64,000 bases of DNA from an uncultured Draconibacterium sp. (GCF_963676815.1 NZ_OY781365.1:5056501-5120500), one strand, 5' to 3'; positions 26,049 through 35,512 are shown, counted from the first letter of the stretch. Numbers and translations are program-made. The notes: generated by a model from the letters alone, not told the origin.

Positions 26049-27704
26049 ATGGGAATAATCTTAAAATTTTGGGGAACTCAAGTGTTTATCTTCCTGATTT
26101 GTTTTGTACTTACTTCGTGCACAACAGGTGTACAAACCAGTGATACAACATTTGCAAGAATATTTAATTATCCTGTGCTTAAAGGGAAAGTTGATAACCC
26201 TTTGGTTCGTATCGAGATTGATAATGATTCTTCCTTACAATACTTTCAAGGACTTCAGATAAATTGGGGAGAAACAAATACGGATTACCTGAAGTCAATT
26301 CATATTTATTCTTCCGGAAAAGATTCTTTGTTTAGTACAAACGAGGAACTTGGGATGATAGAATCGATTTCCACTTGTTCTGTTTTGAATGGTGAAAAAC
26401 AACTTTCCAAAGGAAATAATTATTTCTGGATTTCATGTGAATTGGCTGACCAAATTGATATAAAGGATTTTATTGATATCTCGATTGATTATGTTCTCCT
26501 TGATGGAGAAAAAATTAATGTCGCGAAAAAGACTGGTCCTGATAAATTGAGAATGGGTGTAGCAGTTCGTCAGCATATGCAAGATGGTGTTCATACCTAT
26601 CGAATTCCCGGACTCGCAACAAGCAATAACGGAACACTCTTAGCAATTTATGATGTTCGCCGGGAAAGTGGACGCGATTTGCAAGGCCACATGGATATTG
26701 GTGTCAGTCGCTCGACCGATGGAGGAAATACCTGGGAACCCATGCGCATTGCTCTCGATATGGGCGAATGGGGAGATTTGCCCGAAAAGTTTAATGGTGT
26801 GAGCGATGCAAATATTTTGGTTGACAGAAATACCGGAGACATATATATTGCAGGACTTTGGATGCACGGAGTAATAAACTCCGACGGTACTTGGGTGAAT
26901 AACTTAACTGAAGAGAGTAAAGAATGGAACCACCAGTGGCACAACAAAGGATCTCAACCGGGTTTTGGAGTAAAGCAAACGAGCCAGTTCCTGTTAACCA
27001 AGAGTACTGATGATGGACAATCATGGAGTGAGCCTATTAACCTGACCCGCATGTGTAAAAAAGAAGAATGGTGGCTTTGGGCACCTGCCCCTGGTCATGG
27101 TATTACCATGGAAGATGGGACATTGGTTTTTCCAACTCAGGGTAGAGATGAACAAGGACAAGCATTTTCAAATATTACATATAATGAAGATGGTGGAACT
27201 ACATGGATTACCAGCGAAATAGCGTATAACAATACCACCGAATGTATGGTCGTTGAATTGTCAGACGGACGATTAATGTTAAACATGCGCGATAACAGGA
27301 ATCGTAAGAATAAAGGCGAGACAAATGGCAGGGCAATTGCCACCACTTCCGATTTAGGCAAAACATGGACTGAGCACGAGACTTCACATGGTGCCTTAAT
27401 CGAACCTGTTTGCATGGCAAGTATTCACAAACATACTTATACTGCACAAAACGGACAGGCAAAGAGTATATTGCTATTTTCAAATCCCAACTCTAAATTC
27501 AACCGTCATAAACAAACCATTAAGGTAAGCTTTGATGACGGACAAACATGGCCTGAAGAATACTGGATTGAATTGGATGAAGGTAAAGGTGCCGGTTATT
27601 CTTGTCTGACTTCAATTGATTATAATACTATTGGCATTCTATATGAAGGTAGCCAGGCACAAATGACATTTCAGGCAATAGATATTAAGAATATCCTACA
27701 ATAA
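26049..27704 (+). CDS. nanH: Exo-alpha-sialidase (GH33), lipoprotein
   Basis: This 551-residue enzyme releases terminal sialic acid from glycans. A lipoprotein signal (lipobox LTSC) places it in the periplasm or on the cell surface. After an N-terminal beta-rich domain (about 25-165) the GH33 propeller starts with the arginine-containing YRIPGLA. Asp-boxes follow: STDGGNTWEP, STDDGQSWSEP, EDGGTTWITS, TSDLGKTWTEH and SFDDGQTWPEEY. The Arg triad, the Glu and the late Tyr (GYSCLTSIDY) are all in range. It stands between susD and the mutarotase-symporter gene, so its product sialic acid feeds the next step. Confidence 0.95.
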   Translation: MGIILKFWGTQVFIFLICFVLTSCTTGVQTSDTTFARIFNYPVLKGKVDNPLVRIEIDNDSSLQYFQGLQINWGETNTDYLKSIHIYSSGKDSLFSTNEELGMIESISTCSVLNGEKQLSKGNNYFWISCELADQIDIKDFIDISIDYVLLDGEKINVAKKTGPDKLRMGVAVRQHMQDGVHTYRIPGLATSNNGTLLAIYDVRRESGRDLQGHMDIGVSRSTDGGNTWEPMRIALDMGEWGDLPEKFNGVSDANILVDRNTGDIYIAGLWMHGVINSDGTWVNNLTEESKEWNHQWHNKGSQPGFGVKQTSQFLLTKSTDDGQSWSEPINLTRMCKKEEWWLWAPAPGHGITMEDGTLVFPTQGRDEQGQAFSNITYNEDGGTTWITSEIAYNNTTECMVVELSDGRLMLNMRDNRNRKNKGETNGRAIATTSDLGKTWTEHETSHGALIEPVCMASIHKHTYTAQNGQAKSILLFSNPNSKFNRHKQTIKVSFDDGQTWPEEYWIELDEGKGAGYSCLTSIDYNTIGILYEGSQAQMTFQAIDIKNILQ

Positions 27705-27827
27705 GAAAGACCTGATGAATCTGGCCACAGAATTTGTTTTACAATAATAGCCGGACTTTGTAATGGTAACGACGAGATGAATAATGATCCGGAATTTTGT
27801 TAACATTTATTTTTAAATTTTTTTTGA

Positions 27828-30467
27828 ATGAAACTTCAATTATCCCTCCTTTTGCTGATTGTTTTAAATCCTGGCGTATGGTCAAATAATGATTATTTCA
27901 GGTTTTCTTCACTTCCCGATTTGCCCCCGAATGTTGAATATAATTACCAACCCGGATTGGCAGGACCATACACGGGAGTTAATAATGATGTTTTGATTTT
28001 AGCCGGAGGGGCAAATTTCCCGGATAAGTTGCCGTGGGAAGGAGGAACAAAGGTGTATTACAATGATGTTTTCGTACTGCAAAAAACAGGATATAAAGAG
28101 TATTCCTGGGAATTGATGAAGGAGAAAATTCCATTCCATACAGGCTATGGAGGTGCTGTCTCAACTTCTGCCGGATTACTTTGTTTTGGTGGTAACACAA
28201 AAGACAAGGTAATATCTGATAGTTGGCTGTTAAGATATATCCCTGAACAGGGTAATGTTGCAGTTATCCCAGGTCCCCAACTGCCTGTACCTTTAACAAA
28301 TTTTGCTTATGCAGAAGTGGACAACAAGATTTATGTAGCCGGTGGAATCTCTGAAGTTGAGGGTAGTTCAACAAATTACTTTTATTGTTTGGATATTTCC
28401 AGTGAAAATCCGTTAGACTGGAAATGGGAACCATTGCCTGCATGGGATGGAGAATCAAGGGCATTTGCAGTTGGAGCCGGGCAAAGTAACGGGGAAACCA
28501 ACTGTTTTTATCTTTTTTCCGGACGTAAAGTACAACCAGATAAAAATCCTGAGGCACTTTATGATGCACATGTGTATAATCCTACTTTGAATAAATGGAG
28601 TATTATCTCTGAGGGAGATAAGCAGGATTTTCCTGTAATGGCAGGAACAGCTTTCCCTATTGGAGCTGCGACCATTGTATTTGCTTCCGGAGCCAATGGA
28701 GAAATGATGAGAAAGCAGCTGGAAATAGAAAACCAGATAGCAGAACTTGAAATGGCCGGAGATAAACGGGAAAATGAAATTAATCAAATGAAAAGTAATT
28801 TGTTGGACCATTTGAATAATCATCCCGGTTTTGGCAATCGTTTAATGGCTTTTAATACGATTACCAAAAAATCGTATCAGATGTGTGAACTGCCGGGAAC
28901 AGGGCAGGTTACTACTAAGGCTGTAAAATGGAACGGGGATGTAATTATACCTTCAGGCGAGGTACAGCCTGGTGTAAGGACTCCTGGCATCTTAAAAATA
29001 AATATAAATACAGATGCAAAACATCTGGGATTTTTGGATGCATTGGTCATTGCTCTCTATTTTTTGGTTTTGTCGTGGATGGGGTACTTTTTTTCAAAGA
29101 GGCAGAAAGATACGAATGACTATTTTAAAGGTGGTGGCCGTGTCCCCTGGTGGGCTGCCGGATTGAGTATTTTTGGGACAGCTTTAAGTGCAATTACTTT
29201 TATGGCTATACCAGCAAAAACATTTTCTGCCGACTGGTCCTATTTTATGCTTAATATGACAGTTATATTGGTGGCACCTCTGATCGTTTTTCTCTTTATT
29301 CCATTCTACCGGAAGCTGAATATTACAACTGCGTATGAATATCTGGAAATTCGTTTTAATATTATTGTACGATTAATTGGTAGTCTTTCGTTTATCCTGT
29401 TTCAGGTAGGTCGTATGGGTGTTGTAATGTTTCTTCCTTCCATTGCACTTAATGTAGTGACAGGTATTGATATTTTTGTGTGTATTGCACTGATGGGAGT
29501 TATTAGTTTGATATATACCATGATGGGAGGTATTGAAGCGGTTATCTGGACCGATGTCATCCAGGTCATAGTTCTCCTTGGCGGAGCTATTTTGTCACTT
29601 GTATTAATTCTGTTTGCAGTGGATGGTGGATTTTCTTCAATCCTTGAAGTGGCAGCAGAAAATCACAAGTTTAATGTAGTTGACTTAAACTGGTCGCTAA
29701 AGCAGCCAACAGTTTGGGTGATGATACTGGGTGGAGTATTTGCAAATATAACCACTTATGGCACCGACCAGACTATGGTGCAGCGTTATCTTACCACCAA
29801 AACAGAAAAAGAAGCGGGTAAGAGCGTCTGGACCAATGCTATTCTGGTTATTCCTGCAACATTTATTTTCTTCTTCGTTGGAACAGCTTTGTTTGCTTTT
29901 TACAATTTCTTTCCTGGTGAATTAAATCCAACCTTTCAAAACAACGATGCCATTTTCCCCTGGTATATTGCTTCCCAATTACCGGCTGGTATTTCCGGAT
30001 TACTAATCGCGGGTATTTTTGCGGCAGCCATGAGTAGTTTGAGCAGTAGTATGAATTCTGCTGCAACAGCCTATGCTACAGATATACACTTTCGCTTTGG
30101 TTTGAATAAGAAAGTTAGTGAATTGAACCTTGCCCGCAGGGCTACTCTTGTAATTGGCATTGTGGGAACTCTCTTTGCCTTTTTTATGGCAACAATGGAT
30201 GTAAAATCACTTTGGGACGAATTTCAGAAGATCCTCGGTTTGGTTATCGGAAGTCTTGGAGGTGTTTTTCTTCTGGGAGTATTAACCAAAAGAGTGAATT
30301 CAATAAGTGCATTGATCGGTATTGCAGGCAGTATTATAGTCCAGACAATCGTTGCTATTTACGAACCAGTTCACTTAATTGTTTACTCGGCAACCGGGGT
30401 TATTTCATGTTTTGTTTTGGGATATGCAGTTAGCTTGTTTAATAAAATTCTACCTCCTAGAAGTTAA
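27828..30467 (+). CDS. Fusion of N-acetylneuraminate epimerase (NanM-like kelch) and sodium:solute symporter
   Basis: This 879-residue two-part protein has a signal peptide followed by a periplasmic kelch-type propeller (about 20-390) with repeats such as LILAGGANFP, GLLCFGGNTKD, KIYVAGGISE and FSGRKV. It resembles the cyclically permuted mutarotase family that converts alpha- to beta-N-acetylneuraminate. Residues of about 400-875 form an SSS-family sodium symporter (FKGGGRVPWWAAGLSIFGTALSAITFMA, TMMGGIEAVIWTDVIQ, GTDQTMVQRYL, AAAMSSLSSSMNSAATAYATD) with 13 or so membrane segments. The fusion would couple anomer conversion at the membrane face directly to uptake. The specificity is inferred from nanA and nanH nearby. 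Confidence 0.92.
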   Translation: MKLQLSLLLLIVLNPGVWSNNDYFRFSSLPDLPPNVEYNYQPGLAGPYTGVNNDVLILAGGANFPDKLPWEGGTKVYYNDVFVLQKTGYKEYSWELMKEKIPFHTGYGGAVSTSAGLLCFGGNTKDKVISDSWLLRYIPEQGNVAVIPGPQLPVPLTNFAYAEVDNKIYVAGGISEVEGSSTNYFYCLDISSENPLDWKWEPLPAWDGESRAFAVGAGQSNGETNCFYLFSGRKVQPDKNPEALYDAHVYNPTLNKWSIISEGDKQDFPVMAGTAFPIGAATIVFASGANGEMMRKQLEIENQIAELEMAGDKRENEINQMKSNLLDHLNNHPGFGNRLMAFNTITKKSYQMCELPGTGQVTTKAVKWNGDVIIPSGEVQPGVRTPGILKININTDAKHLGFLDALVIALYFLVLSWMGYFFSKRQKDTNDYFKGGGRVPWWAAGLSIFGTALSAITFMAIPAKTFSADWSYFMLNMTVILVAPLIVFLFIPFYRKLNITTAYEYLEIRFNIIVRLIGSLSFILFQVGRMGVVMFLPSIALNVVTGIDIFVCIALMGVISLIYTMMGGIEAVIWTDVIQVIVLLGGAILSLVLILFAVDGGFSSILEVAAENHKFNVVDLNWSLKQPTVWVMILGGVFANITTYGTDQTMVQRYLTTKTEKEAGKSVWTNAILVIPATFIFFFVGTALFAFYNFFPGELNPTFQNNDAIFPWYIASQLPAGISGLLIAGIFAAAMSSLSSSMNSAATAYATDIHFRFGLNKKVSELNLARRATLVIGIVGTLFAFFMATMDVKSLWDEFQKILGLVIGSLGGVFLLGVLTKRVNSISALIGIAGSIIVQTIVAIYEPVHLIVYSATGVISCFVLGYAVSLFNKILPPRS

Positions 30468-30546
30468 TATTAATGTAAGAGTTTCAATAAACCGTACTCA
30501 AGATGATGGTTAAAAGATATCTATTGATGCTAAAATGATTGAAAAG

Positions 30547-30630
30547 GATTTATTCAGAACATTCAATAATCTCTGACTAAAAGCCACCAATGACCATCTT
30601 TTCAAACCATTTGACCAAATAATAAACCTT
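30547..30630 (+). repeat. 84-bp direct repeat, copy A
   Basis: It starts GATTTATTCAGAACATTC and ends AATAAACCTT. It matches 31015-31098 at about 76 of 84 positions without gaps. Both copies read through in one frame with a shared early stop (DLFRT.NNL, stop, ...DHLFKPFDQI), which suggests a fragment of a former coding sequence. Confidence 0.85.
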
Positions 30631-30742
30631 AAAAATATTAAGGAACCTAGCTTTGAATTGTTTTTCAGGAACCGGAGAATGTGACTTTGGCAAAATTTTC
30701 CATTTTACAGTCTCATCTTAATAGTTATAGTTTGGTTAGATA

Positions 30743-30771
30743 AAGGTCCTGCGATACCAGCGCAGGACCTT
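30743..30771 (+). repeat. Second copy of the susC leader hairpin
   Basis: The 29-bp hairpin is identical to 21122-21150, including the loop. The flanking leader (about 30728-30822) is nearly identical to the susC leader upstream of 21200. Confidence 0.9.
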
Positions 30772-30822
30772 AAAAAAACTAATCCAAATAATTGAATTAA
30801 TCTTATAAAAGTTTACAAATTT

Positions 30823-31014
30823 ATTAAAAAAACAGTTGAAAAAAAGGGAAGTAGCTTTTGGCAATCGTATTTGCGAAAGGTTATTCTTTCTATGATGAAC
30901 GCAATATTATTTCTTGCGCCGGCAATCGTATTTGGTCAACAGACTATTATGGTCACAGGATCTGTTATGGAGAGTACAGGATAAGTTCTGCCAGAAGTGA
31001 ATATTGTTGTTTGA
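30823..31014 (+). pseudogene. Decayed 5' fragment of a susC gene
   Basis: The translation KKTVEKKGSSFWQSYLRK continues through LSMMNAILFLAPAIVFGQQTI and VTGSVMESTG. It parallels the first 64 residues of the intact SusC at 21200. The start codon is ATT instead of ATG, an in-frame TAA replaces the codon after STG, and the similarity ends at INIVV followed by TGA. The rest of the gene is missing. It is probably the relic of a tandem duplication or of recombination between two Sus loci. Confidence 0.88.
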
Positions 31015-31098
31015 GATTTATTCAGAACAATCAATAATCTCTGACCAATAACCACTGATGACCATCTTTTCAAACCATTTGACCAAATAGTCAACCTT
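31015..31098 (+). repeat. 84-bp direct repeat, copy B
   Basis: It begins directly after the susC fragment and is the partner of 30547-30630. Copy B continues into about 100 bp of open frame (to 31200) that copy A lacks. Confidence 0.85.
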
Positions 31099-31332
31099 CA
31101 ATTTACTGTGGTGAATAGCTTTGTTCCCGGATTCGAATCTCTCGTGGAAAACTTTTTTGAAAAGCCACGCGAGGTTAATCTGAATAAAGTTGATTACTAA
31201 TTAATTAAGAATATGAAACGAACATGAATTTTCTTCATTCTAAATTCGCAAATATGAATGATTAAAATTTATGTGAGTTCCTGAATGTCTTCAAATTTTT
31301 TGAACATTCAGAAATCAAAAAATTTTAAACAG

Positions 31333-32343
31333 ATGAAACTAAAAAAGTTCGAAGGTAACCCGATATTGGTTCCAAATGAAAAAAATGACTGGGAGAACCT
31401 GGTTGTATGTAATCCCGGTGCATATTACGACAACGGTAAATTTCAAATGTTATATCGGGCAGCCGGTGATGATGTAGACCATGTTATCCGTTTTGGTTTA
31501 GCTGAGAGCGAAGATGGATTTAATTTTACAAGAGTTAGTGACAAACCTGTTCTGGGACCAAGTTGTGAAGGTCCTGATTCGGGGTGTATTGAAGATGCGA
31601 GAATTGTAAAGTTCGACGAATATTACTATGTGACTTATGCCTTTCGTCCTTTTGCTCCCGGGCAATACTGGAAATTTGCTCATGATGAGGTGCTTACAAG
31701 AGATTATGGAGTGAATGCACCACACTTTTTGCAACACAATATGGCGAATACAGCCCTGGCAATCACCAAAGATTACAAAGAATGGATTAAGTTGGGGCGA
31801 ATTACACAATCGAATCTCGATGACCGTGATGTGATTCTTTTTCCTGAAAAAATTAACGGAAAATATGCCATGTTGCATCGTCCAAAAGAATGGAAAGGTG
31901 AGGCATATGGAACAGAGCATCCTGCTGTGTGGATTCGTTTTAGCGATGATTTATTGGTTTGGAATGAACCCAGTACACTTTTAATTGCCGGGAAAAAAGG
32001 AACCTGGGAAGAAAAAACCGGAGGAAGCACTCCGCCATTAAAAACAGACCGTGGGTGGTTAGTACTATATCATGGCGTTGAAAACGGAGGTACCGGTTAT
32101 TACCGTGTTGGTGCCGTAATGCTCGACCTGGAAGACCCAACCAAAGTAATTGGGAGAACTGAAGACTGGATTATGGAACCGGAGCACGATTATGAAATTG
32201 AAGGCTTTTACAAGGGGTGCGTATTCCCTACTGGAAATGTGATTGTTGATGATACCCTGTTTGTGTATTACGGGGGCGCCGACAAATACATAGGTGTTGC
32301 CACCTGCGATGTGAATGAATTAGTAGACTTTATTTTACAATAA
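31333..32343 (+). CDS. GH130-family glycoside phosphorylase or hydrolase
   Basis: This 336-residue cytoplasmic-looking five-bladed propeller enzyme has no signal peptide. GH130 features are FEGNPILVPN at the N-terminus, MLYRAAGDDVDHVIRFGLAES and GCIEDARIVKFDEYYYVTY, with the likely catalytic Asp in EDAR. HRPKEWKG, GGSTPPLKTDRGWLVLYHGV and the C-terminal YYGGADKYIGVATC complete the pattern. GH130 members act on beta-mannosides (mannosyl-glucose or manno-oligosaccharide phosphorylases, or beta-1,2-mannosidases). Subfamily and direction cannot be settled by eye. The ATG at 31333 is chosen because the family starts there; the frame is open back to 31285. A terminator-like hairpin follows the gene. 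Confidence 0.88.
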   Translation: MKLKKFEGNPILVPNEKNDWENLVVCNPGAYYDNGKFQMLYRAAGDDVDHVIRFGLAESEDGFNFTRVSDKPVLGPSCEGPDSGCIEDARIVKFDEYYYVTYAFRPFAPGQYWKFAHDEVLTRDYGVNAPHFLQHNMANTALAITKDYKEWIKLGRITQSNLDDRDVILFPEKINGKYAMLHRPKEWKGEAYGTEHPAVWIRFSDDLLVWNEPSTLLIAGKKGTWEEKTGGSTPPLKTDRGWLVLYHGVENGGTGYYRVGAVMLDLEDPTKVIGRTEDWIMEPEHDYEIEGFYKGCVFPTGNVIVDDTLFVYYGGADKYIGVATCDVNELVDFILQ

Positions 32344-32350
32344 TCCTTTT

Positions 32351-32375
32351 AGGCAGATAATCGAATTATCTGCCT
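32351..32375 (+). terminator. Intrinsic terminator after the GH130 gene
   Basis: AGGCAGATAAT (32351-32361) and ATTATCTGCCT (32365-32375) form a perfect 11-bp stem with the loop CGA, followed by TCTTTT. It lies 7 bp after the GH130 stop and 18 bp before the symporter ATG. Confidence 0.8.
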
Positions 32376-32393
32376 TCTTTTACAACTATATCA

Positions 32394-34022
32394 ATGGACA
32401 AATCAACATTCTGGCAAGCAACACCTGATTGGGTGACCGGACTCACATGGATAGATTTAATCATCATATTTGCCTACTTCCTGTTTATTGTCTTCCTGGG
32501 TATTCGATATGGAAAAAGTAAAGATACCGATTCGTATTTCCTGGCAGGCAGAGGCATGGGATGGGGAGTTATCGGATTTTCGCTTTTTGCAGCAAGTATT
32601 TCCAGTTCTACGCTAATTGGACAGGCAGGAGATGCGTATAGTACGGGTATCGCTGTCTTTAATTACAACCTGATTTCAGTGATTGTAATGGTATTTTTTG
32701 CCTGGTTTTTGCTTCCTTTTTACATTAAATCAAAAATTTATACCATCCCTGAATTTCTTGAGAAGAGGTTCAGTGTCCACTCCCGGTATTATTTTTCAGC
32801 CATTACGATTATCGTCAATATTTTTCTTGATGCAGCAGGTTCCTTATACGCAGCCGCAATGGTAATGAAACTTGTTTTTCCCGAGGTATCACTATTGGTA
32901 TTGGCTGTAGTGTTTGCTCTTATTGTTGCTGCTTATACCATCCCTGGTGGTTTATCTGCTGCTATTCGGGTAGATTTAATGCAGGGAATTTTTCTTTTAG
33001 TGGGGGCTATTGTGCTAACATACTATGCCAGCGTAAATGGTGGAGCAGATTATGTTAGAGAGCTTCTTAGCAGTGGCGATTGGATGATGAAACTGGTTCG
33101 TCCTTCTGATGACCCATCAGTTCCATGGTTAGGAATGATAGTTGGTATTCCTGTACTCGGATTGTTCTTTTGGGGCAATAACCAGCAGTTGGTGCAGCGT
33201 GTTCTTACCGCAAAGTCGGTTGATGAAGGACGAAAAGGAGTATTGTTAGTCGGATTTCTAACAGTAATAACCTTGTTTATAATTATTATTCCGGGTGTAA
33301 TGTCGGTTAAATTATTTCCGGGACTTCCCAAACCTGATATGGTTTATCCCAATATGATAATGAAATTATTGCCCAATGCCTTGATTGGTTTTATGATGGC
33401 AGCAATGGTAGCAGCTTTAACGTCATCATTGAGTGGTCTGTTAAATTCTGTGGCAACACTTTTTACAATGGACTTTTACTCGAAAATATCACCTAAAAGT
33501 ACATCTAAAAATAAAGTTATAGTGGGCAGGATTGTTTCTATGATTGTTTTGATAATAGCCGTTTTATGGGCTCCCCAGATTGGTAAAAGGTTTGGTACAT
33601 TGTTAAAATATTACCAGGAGATGTTATCAATTATGGCCCCGCCGATTGTTGCAGCATTTATTTTAGGAATTTTCTGGAAACGTGCCAATGCCAAAGGAGC
33701 TTTTATTGGACTACTTGCAGGTATTGCTTTGGGTGTACTAAACCTGGTGATTAGTATCAATACTGGAGAATCGATGTTTGGAAATATTCACTTTCTGTTA
33801 ACCGTACCTTTCTATTTTGTTTGGAGCATGTTGGTAATGGTAGTGGTAAGTTTATTTACCAAGAAACCCGATAAGGAAAAAACGGAAGGTTATACATGGA
33901 GATTGGCTGAATTTAAACAGGAGACCATCGAATTAAGAAAACAATCCATATGGAGTAATTATCGATTTTGGTCTGTTTTGTTATTGATTTTATGTGTTGT
34001 AATATTAGTATTATTTTGGTAA
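32394..34022 (+). CDS. Sodium:solute symporter (SSS family)
   Basis: This 542-residue inner-membrane transporter has about 13-14 hydrophobic segments. SSS family signatures are visible: SKDTDSYFLAGRGMGWGVIGFSLFAASISSST split over the first helices, FLEKRFS, IPGGLSAAIRVDLMQG, WGNNQQLVQRVL and AAMVAALTSSLSGLLNSVATLFTMDF. The substrate is not readable from sequence; it is likely a sugar or sugar acid released by the neighbouring enzymes. Its stop is 11 bp before the sulfatase start, so the two are cotranscribed. It is a separate protein from the fused symporter at 27828 and only moderately similar to it. Confidence 0.92.
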   Translation: MDKSTFWQATPDWVTGLTWIDLIIIFAYFLFIVFLGIRYGKSKDTDSYFLAGRGMGWGVIGFSLFAASISSSTLIGQAGDAYSTGIAVFNYNLISVIVMVFFAWFLLPFYIKSKIYTIPEFLEKRFSVHSRYYFSAITIIVNIFLDAAGSLYAAAMVMKLVFPEVSLLVLAVVFALIVAAYTIPGGLSAAIRVDLMQGIFLLVGAIVLTYYASVNGGADYVRELLSSGDWMMKLVRPSDDPSVPWLGMIVGIPVLGLFFWGNNQQLVQRVLTAKSVDEGRKGVLLVGFLTVITLFIIIIPGVMSVKLFPGLPKPDMVYPNMIMKLLPNALIGFMMAAMVAALTSSLSGLLNSVATLFTMDFYSKISPKSTSKNKVIVGRIVSMIVLIIAVLWAPQIGKRFGTLLKYYQEMLSIMAPPIVAAFILGIFWKRANAKGAFIGLLAGIALGVLNLVISINTGESMFGNIHFLLTVPFYFVWSMLVMVVVSLFTKKPDKEKTEGYTWRLAEFKQETIELRKQSIWSNYRFWSVLLLILCVVILVLFW

Positions 34023-34033
34023 AAAAAATAGAA

Positions 34034-35512
34034 ATGAAATTTGTATCATTTGTAATATTATCACTTGGGTTTATTCTAACTTCGTGCAATATTGGAGATA
34101 AAAAAGAAGATACTCCAAAAGCGCCCAATTTCTTGTTTGTTTTGGTTGATGACCAACCATTCGACGCATTAGGGGTAAACGGAAGATATCCGTTTTTACA
34201 AACGCCCAATATGGACCGCCTGGCTAAGGAAGGTGTTTTATTCGAAAATTATTTCTGTACGCAATCAATTTGTTCTCCTTCACGTGCCAGCTTCCTAACC
34301 GGAACCTATGCACATATTCATGGGGTAAATCAGAATAATCGCCATGTTGACCCGGACTGGAACCGATTTAAACCTTATACGCAATTGCTGCAAGAGGCAG
34401 GTTACCAGACAGCGCATGTTGGTAAAATCCACATGGCTCATAAGAAAGGGGCTGAGCATATTCGTCCCGGATTTGATTATTGGTTTAGCTTTAACGGACA
34501 GGGGGAGTATTTCGACCCAATGGTAAACGATAATGGCCGTGAATACCAGGAAAAAGGTTATATGACAGATATCCTTACGGAGAAAGCTATAACCTGGTTA
34601 AAAGAAAAGCGTGATAAGAGTAAACCATTTAGTTTGAACTTGTGGCATAAAGCTGTTCACGAAGACCATTCTCCTGCTCCAAGACATGAACAGTTATATG
34701 ACGGCGAAGAATTACCCGAACCACCACATGGCATGTTAAATGAAACCTTTGCCGGTAAACCTGAGTGGCAACGAATAAAAGCTGCCGATGCCAAGTGGAA
34801 AGAATATGTTCCGGTTGATTCCTTACCAATAAAAAAATGGCCGGTAAAAGGTGATAAATTTATGCGCTTGTTAAAAACACTTAAAGCTGTAGATGAATCG
34901 TTGGGAGAAGTATTAGCGACATTAGAGGAAATTGGAGAACTTGAGAATACAGTAATAATTTACAGCAGCGATAACGGTTATTTTATGGGTGAGCACGGTT
35001 ACTGGGATAAGCGTATTGCATACGAAGCTTCTATGCGCATTCCAATGTTGATTCGATATCCTAAGTTGATTCAATCCGAAACCAAAATAGAAGAATTGTG
35101 CCTGAACGTGGATTTGGCTCCTACCATTTTAGAATTGGCGGGGGTTCAGAAACCGGAATATATGCAAGGCGAGTCGATGCTTGATTTACTTGGGCAAAAA
35201 AAAGATACCCCGTGGCGCGAAACAATGCTTTTCCAGTATTATGTTGACGATGCATACCCATATGCCGGTCCCGATATGTTAGCTGTTCGTACCGATAAAT
35301 ATAAGTTGGTAGATTGTTTCCTCGAAAACGATATTGACGAATTATATGACCTGGAGAATGACCCCGGAGAAATGAATAACCTGATTGGTAAAACGGAATA
35401 CGCTGAAGTAGAAAAACAACTGCGCGAGGAAATTGAGCGATTAAAATTACAGTATAACTATAATCGTGACCGAGACTGGTGGTTGAGACAGGTGGCACAA
35501 AAGAAAGAGTAG
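34034..35512 (+). CDS. Sulfatase (formylglycine-type, lipoprotein)
   Basis: This 492-residue type I sulfatase has the lipobox LTSC at about residue 16, which predicts a surface or periplasmic lipoprotein. The metal-site Asp pair is in FVLVDDQPFDALG. The formylglycine motif is C80-S-P-S-R-A (QSICSPSRASFLTG), followed by HVGKIHMAHKKG, a YSSDNGYFMGEHG segment with the second pair of metal ligands, and the C-terminal LYDLENDPGEMNNL. The ATG at 34034 is selected because it begins the signal peptide; the frame is open farther upstream inside the symporter gene. A separate maturase would be needed to convert the Cys; none is encoded in this window. Confidence 0.94.
   Translation: MKFVSFVILSLGFILTSCNIGDKKEDTPKAPNFLFVLVDDQPFDALGVNGRYPFLQTPNMDRLAKEGVLFENYFCTQSICSPSRASFLTGTYAHIHGVNQNNRHVDPDWNRFKPYTQLLQEAGYQTAHVGKIHMAHKKGAEHIRPGFDYWFSFNGQGEYFDPMVNDNGREYQEKGYMTDILTEKAITWLKEKRDKSKPFSLNLWHKAVHEDHSPAPRHEQLYDGEELPEPPHGMLNETFAGKPEWQRIKAADAKWKEYVPVDSLPIKKWPVKGDKFMRLLKTLKAVDESLGEVLATLEEIGELENTVIIYSSDNGYFMGEHGYWDKRIAYEASMRIPMLIRYPKLIQSETKIEELCLNVDLAPTILELAGVQKPEYMQGESMLDLLGQKKDTPWRETMLFQYYVDDAYPYAGPDMLAVRTDKYKLVDCFLENDIDELYDLENDPGEMNNLIGKTEYAEVEKQLREEIERLKLQYNYNRDRDWWLRQVAQKKE

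Larger units (their letters stand above)
30468..31332. other. Decayed intergenic region with duplicated sequences
   Basis: These 865 bp hold no intact gene. The stretch contains two 84-bp direct repeats, a second copy of the susC leader hairpin and a decayed susC start (listed separately). Just after the second 84-bp repeat the plus strand reads VNSFVPGFESLVENFFEKP... up to a stop at 31200, continuing the reading frame of the repeat. It looks like the end of a lost gene that I do not recognise. Confidence 0.7.

Noticed and set aside
33968..34033. Upstream start for the sulfatase at 33968
   Set aside because: It lies within the symporter gene and would precede the lipoprotein signal peptide; the ATG at 34034 is preferred.
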